Assembly (NCBI RefSeq): GCF_933775445.1
Contig: NC_065876.1
Location: 7,688,001 to 7,752,000 of the forward strand
Source of the DNA: Argentina anserina
Lineage: Eukaryota; Streptophyta; Magnoliopsida; Rosales; Rosaceae
DNA length: 64,000 nucleotides
Direction: 5' to 3'
Positions 60,627 through 64,000 of this stretch are shown in pieces (the stretch's first letter is position 1; every line of letters begins with the position of its first letter). Under the pieces are notes generated by a model, which did no database searches, had not been told where the DNA came from, and was given only the letters and a program-made list of their open reading frames with translations. The position numbers were made by a program, and so were the translations under genes.

Positions 60627-62506
60627 TTAATAGTACTTTCGATCAGTCAAGCTCAAGCTAAACTCCCAGAGTTTCTTGGCCATATCTTCATCTTTGGCCT
60701 GAGAGCTCGGTTCGATTATGTTGCACCCAGAAAAGTATTCCCCAGTTACACCCTTTACTTGTGGATGAAGAGACACAAAGCATGTTGTCGCTGCCCCCTG
60801 CATGATCCATTTCAATAAGATTCTGTTGTAAACCAAACTACCTAATAGATCGTATCTCCAGTCGATAACATATTATGGTCTAATAGCATCAGTCAAAAAA
60901 ATAATCGAATGCTAGAAGTCTAGAACACAATAAGTACCTGCTCTACAGTTTTGGACATGAATATACCCAGCAGCGACAGCGTCTTCAAAAAACCTGTGTC
61001 AAAGCCAACATTGATTTGTCAGTGTTTGTTGAGATGTATGACATATGAACCACAAGATGTACAGCCAGATGAAGCTTACACTGGAAACAGCTATGAATAC
61101 TGCGTACAAGATTTGTGCAAATTTCTCCAGGATGAAGAGAATTAGCAGTTATCTCCACACCTTCTTCCTGTTTACTCAAGAAGTGCAGATCATGTTACTT
61201 GGAAAAATGCAGTTTACTTCTATATAAAGCGTGGCACTTGGTTTGTGACCTTACAGCATTTGACATCTTTAGACGCCTTGCAAGCTCATTAGCATGTAAT
61301 ATGTTAGCAAGCTTGGACTGGTTATATGCGCGATATTTGTTGTGTCTGCAATTTTGCAAGGGAATAGTAGATTGTTGATTATATATCTGTTTATCAAAAG
61401 GATCCCAAACAGTCTGAAACATACTAACTTCAGAGGAAATGTGAGAACATTATATAGCTGCAGAGCCGAACTAATTGAATCAGCACAGCCTAAAGAAGAT
61501 TCATCAAAAGAAACACATTGCATCAGATACCTTGATTCATTATTAATGTCATCAAAACGAATTCCTTCACGATACCCAAATTTATGGCCTAATGATGCTA
61601 CATTAACAATTCTTCCTTCTGTGCTGCTCTCTCGTGATGTGCGTTTCATAGTTTCTAGTAAACGATTTGTGAGAAGAAAATGACCTGCAGATTGGATGGT
61701 CCAAGTCACACAGTTATTTGTAGAATAGCTGATATGTAGAAAAAGGATTTGATTGAACAAAACAAATGCTTAATCACTTTTTTAAATATAAAAACAAATG
61801 CTTAATCACAAACCTAAATGGTTTGTAGCAAACTGAAGTTCTATGTTGTCTTGAGAAAACTTGAATGGAGTTGCCATAACCCCTGCATTGTTACTTCCAA
61901 CATAGATAATTGAACTCTGTTAAAGGAAACCAACAGAAAGAAAATATAGAAATTGGCTGGATTTATAGGTGTACTAACAATGAACTTCTAATAAGTGCTG
62001 CTCTCTTACATAAGGATATTCAAGGGAAGGCCTTTGGAATTGTACTCTGCTGCAAACTTTCTTACAGATGCCATTGAGCTGAGATCTAACTCCATGACAT
62101 CAATCTTAGCATTGGAGTTTTCTTTAAGGATTTCTTCTCTGACATCGGTACCAGCATTCATGTTCCTTACTGCCATTACTACATGAACACCACGCAATGC
62201 AAGAACACGCGCTGTCTCTACACCAATACCACTTGAGGCTCCTGAAATAGAACAAATTTTAAGACTACACTGAAACGTTTAACAGCCTAACTTTGAAGCA
62301 AGGAAAAACATATTTGAGGCATCCAGAGGCTGTCAAGCTCTCAGTCTCTCTACATATATGTTAAGCTTGAAAACAAAGCAGTAGTAGCATATTTTATGAC
62401 CTGTAACAATGGCAGTAAGACCAGTTCCATCAACTCCTTGAGTAACTTGCTCTGCTGTGGAAGAGGCAGAGAATCCAGATGCTCCTCTTTTGCTGAATAT
62501 CCCCAT
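60627..62506 (-). CDS. Short-chain dehydrogenase/reductase, TIC32 / retinol dehydrogenase-like (copy A)
   Basis: Eight exons on the minus strand give 325 residues: 62401-62506, 62010-62241, 61814-61893, 61531-61684, 61255-61345, 61080-61167, 60938-60993, 60627-60797. It starts [19 protein letters not shown]. The nucleotide site TGASSGIG begins near residue 35, NNAG follows, and the catalytic Ser (RIVNVAS) and YNQSK are intact. Plant members use NADP(H); Arabidopsis TIC32 was described at the chloroplast inner envelope as a redox sensor of import, but close relatives are of unknown substrate. Exon 5 ends at a donor 12 bases later than the family site, adding MSNA between LARRLK and [14 protein letters not shown]. 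The acceptor for exon 3 was chosen to give ILINNAG. It is the upstream member's duplicate, running toward YODA. Confidence 0.88.
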
Positions 62507-63177
62507 TATAGTTGATCAATGATTGGCAATGAGGTTACAGAACAGAGAACTTGGGTAACCTCTTGCTGAAGTTTCCAAATAATTTTGTAGATGATTAGTG
62601 ACGAGGTTACAGAAGATGGATTTAACCAAAACCCACGTCGACCTTTTAGGATCATTATAGTATTTGTTACATACTGTCGTCTAGGCCAATCCGGCAACCC
62701 CTATTGATACTTCAGCTTGAAATTAAGAATTCTATAAGATAATTATTTCTTACACATGAGTGCCGGCCATGAGTAGTCTAGAAGCATGCATCCATAGACA
62801 ACAAGGACACATCGTCTGGGCTTGGTGGGCTGTTGATGGGTGTGAAATTTGGGAGCAGCAGTACTAGAAGTAGTAGTATGACTAGTAGATGTGGCTGTTG
62901 CCATGAAATTTGAATAAGAACATTAGATAAAAACCCAAATTTGCAATATTAGAAAACACCCACCCATATGTTTTCTTTCATTCTACATCCATAGCCTGAC
63001 AGAATATCTTTGCTCTTTATTTTTACGTCTTAAAATCTTAGATCTATTTTAAAATTTTCATTCTACAAGTCTAATTTGATCATGATTAGTTTCGTTCATT
63101 GATTTTCATAGCTTTAATTTCACGCATGATTTGATTACAAATTTTCATTGAGGAAAACTTCCATTGCTGTAACATGT
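62507..63177. other. Spacer between the two SDR copies
   Basis: About 670 bases, probably the promoter of copy A and the 3' UTR of copy B. No other feature seen. Confidence 0.5.
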
Positions 63178-64000
63178 CTACTTGAGACTAGTCAAGCTCA
63201 AGCTAAAATCCCAAAGTTTGGCAGCCAAATCTGCATCTTTGGCCTGATCGCTCGGTTTGGCAATGTTGCAGTCTGCAAAATATTCGCCGCTTACTCCCTT
63301 GACTTGTGGATGGAGTGCCACAAAGCATGTGGTTGCTGCGCCCTGCACAATCAATTCAAGTTCAGTATATATGGAGATTATTACGCGCTATGTTCTAACA
63401 AAAACTGAACACACAAAGATACACAAGAGCCTCTATCTAACACATGTTTGCATGCATATGGAACTTTTTTTTTTTTTTGAGGTGAAGGAGGTCAGAAAAC
63501 ATGCACAAGGAACTTAAATGAAGTACCTGCTGAATAGATTTCATGAACGGAATGATAAATACACTCAGCACCTTCGCAATATCTGTGTCATACCAAATCA
63601 AAGAAAGTTATACCAGATCATATTATTGCAGTGCAAAGAATATAAATTATGATCATGAGCTGATTCGATAAATAACGAGTGTTTATGCATATCATAGAAA
63701 CTGATCAAAGAATTTTGACGCTGCACAGAATTTCACTAAAAAAATATCGACAATTTTGAACTACGTAGAGAGGATGGAGCTTACAATACAAAATGCCATA
63801 TTCAATGCGCACAATATTGGTTTGTATATATCCAGGATGAAGAGAATTAGCAGTTATCTCCGCCCCTTCTTCCTGTTCATAAGTTAGTGCTCAGTTACCT
63901 ACTAGTTAACCACTACAAAATACAGCACATTTCTATGACAAAAACACATGCAATACCTTCAGACGCCTTGTAAGCTCATTAGCATGTAATATATTAGCAA
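63178..64000 (-). CDS. Short-chain dehydrogenase, TIC32-like (copy B), partial at window end
   Basis: Only the last four exons are inside: 63178-63342, 63527-63582, 63785-63872 and 63957 to beyond 64000. They encode ...[26 protein letters not shown], a short variable segment and [16 protein letters not shown] to a stop at 63178-63180 (ending LSLTSLK). Exon lengths 56 and 88 and their phases equal those of copy A, so the two genes are tandem duplicates. The exon-5 donor AAG|GTATTG is in the family position, unlike copy A. The catalytic part lies outside the window, so activity cannot be judged. Confidence 0.85.

Noticed and set aside
1..64000. CRISPR arrays, bacterial operons, rRNA or organelle insertions
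   Set aside because: No regularly spaced repeats, no Shine-Dalgarno-led gene clusters and no long organelle-like stretches were seen; the DNA is plant nuclear.

Overview
The window is nuclear DNA of a eudicot plant. Genes have many short AT-rich introns with GT/AG borders, intergenic DNA is AT-rich and full of small transposons and LTR relics, and a plant nuclear tRNA-Thr is present. The gene order is the best clue to lineage. An E2 of the UBC4/5/6 type, an M1 aminopeptidase, a proline/serine-rich hydroxyproline-rich-family protein, a CYP86A cytochrome P450 and a YODA MAPKKK lie in one line, all on the + strand. From memory this matches Arabidopsis At1g63800, At1g63770, At1g63720, At1g63710 and At1g63700. 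A rosid, perhaps Rosaceae, is my inference only.

Layout. 1-3.3 kb holds minus-strand exon-like pieces of an unidentified, probably decayed gene. 3.3-4.9 kb holds two solo LTRs. 5.2-7.6 kb is the E2 gene and 8.3 kb the tRNA-Thr. 9.0-11.2 kb is an LTR retroelement relic with a tRNA-Asp primer site, split by a nested MULE-like element. 11.3-15.6 kb is a minus-strand TIR-NB-ARC-TPR (TNP) gene with 5' UTR exons. 17.1-17.6 kb is a non-autonomous hAT. 21.3-29.4 kb is the M1 aminopeptidase in 32 coding exons, including a 5-nt microexon, two GC-AG introns and a TRIM retroelement in an intron. 30.7-32.1 kb is a MULE with long terminal inverted repeats. 34.0-36.4 kb is the proline/serine-rich protein, 39.7-41.1 kb an intronless BTB/T1 protein, and 45.8-47.4 kb the CYP86A. 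48-50.4 kb has a doubtful small ORF, a second hAT and a MITE. 53.4-59.8 kb is YODA with a 5' UTR intron and a uORF. 60.6 kb to the right edge holds two tandem minus-strand SDR genes of the TIC32/retinol-dehydrogenase-like type, the second cut by the window end.

Functions are mostly housekeeping or developmental: ubiquitin transfer, peptide turnover in plastid or cytosol, cutin/suberin omega-hydroxylation, stomatal and embryo MAPK signalling, and NAD(P)-dependent reduction. No operon-like logic applies; the genes share a conserved neighbourhood, not a pathway.

I found no wholly new system. The most unusual points are the microexon and GC-AG architecture of the aminopeptidase, a shifted splice donor in one SDR duplicate, a triplicated nonapeptide and uORF in YODA, nested transposons beside the TNP gene, and two MULE-like elements with near-perfect 9-bp target duplications. 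Exon coordinates were worked out by hand from reading frame, splice consensus and remembered family sequences.
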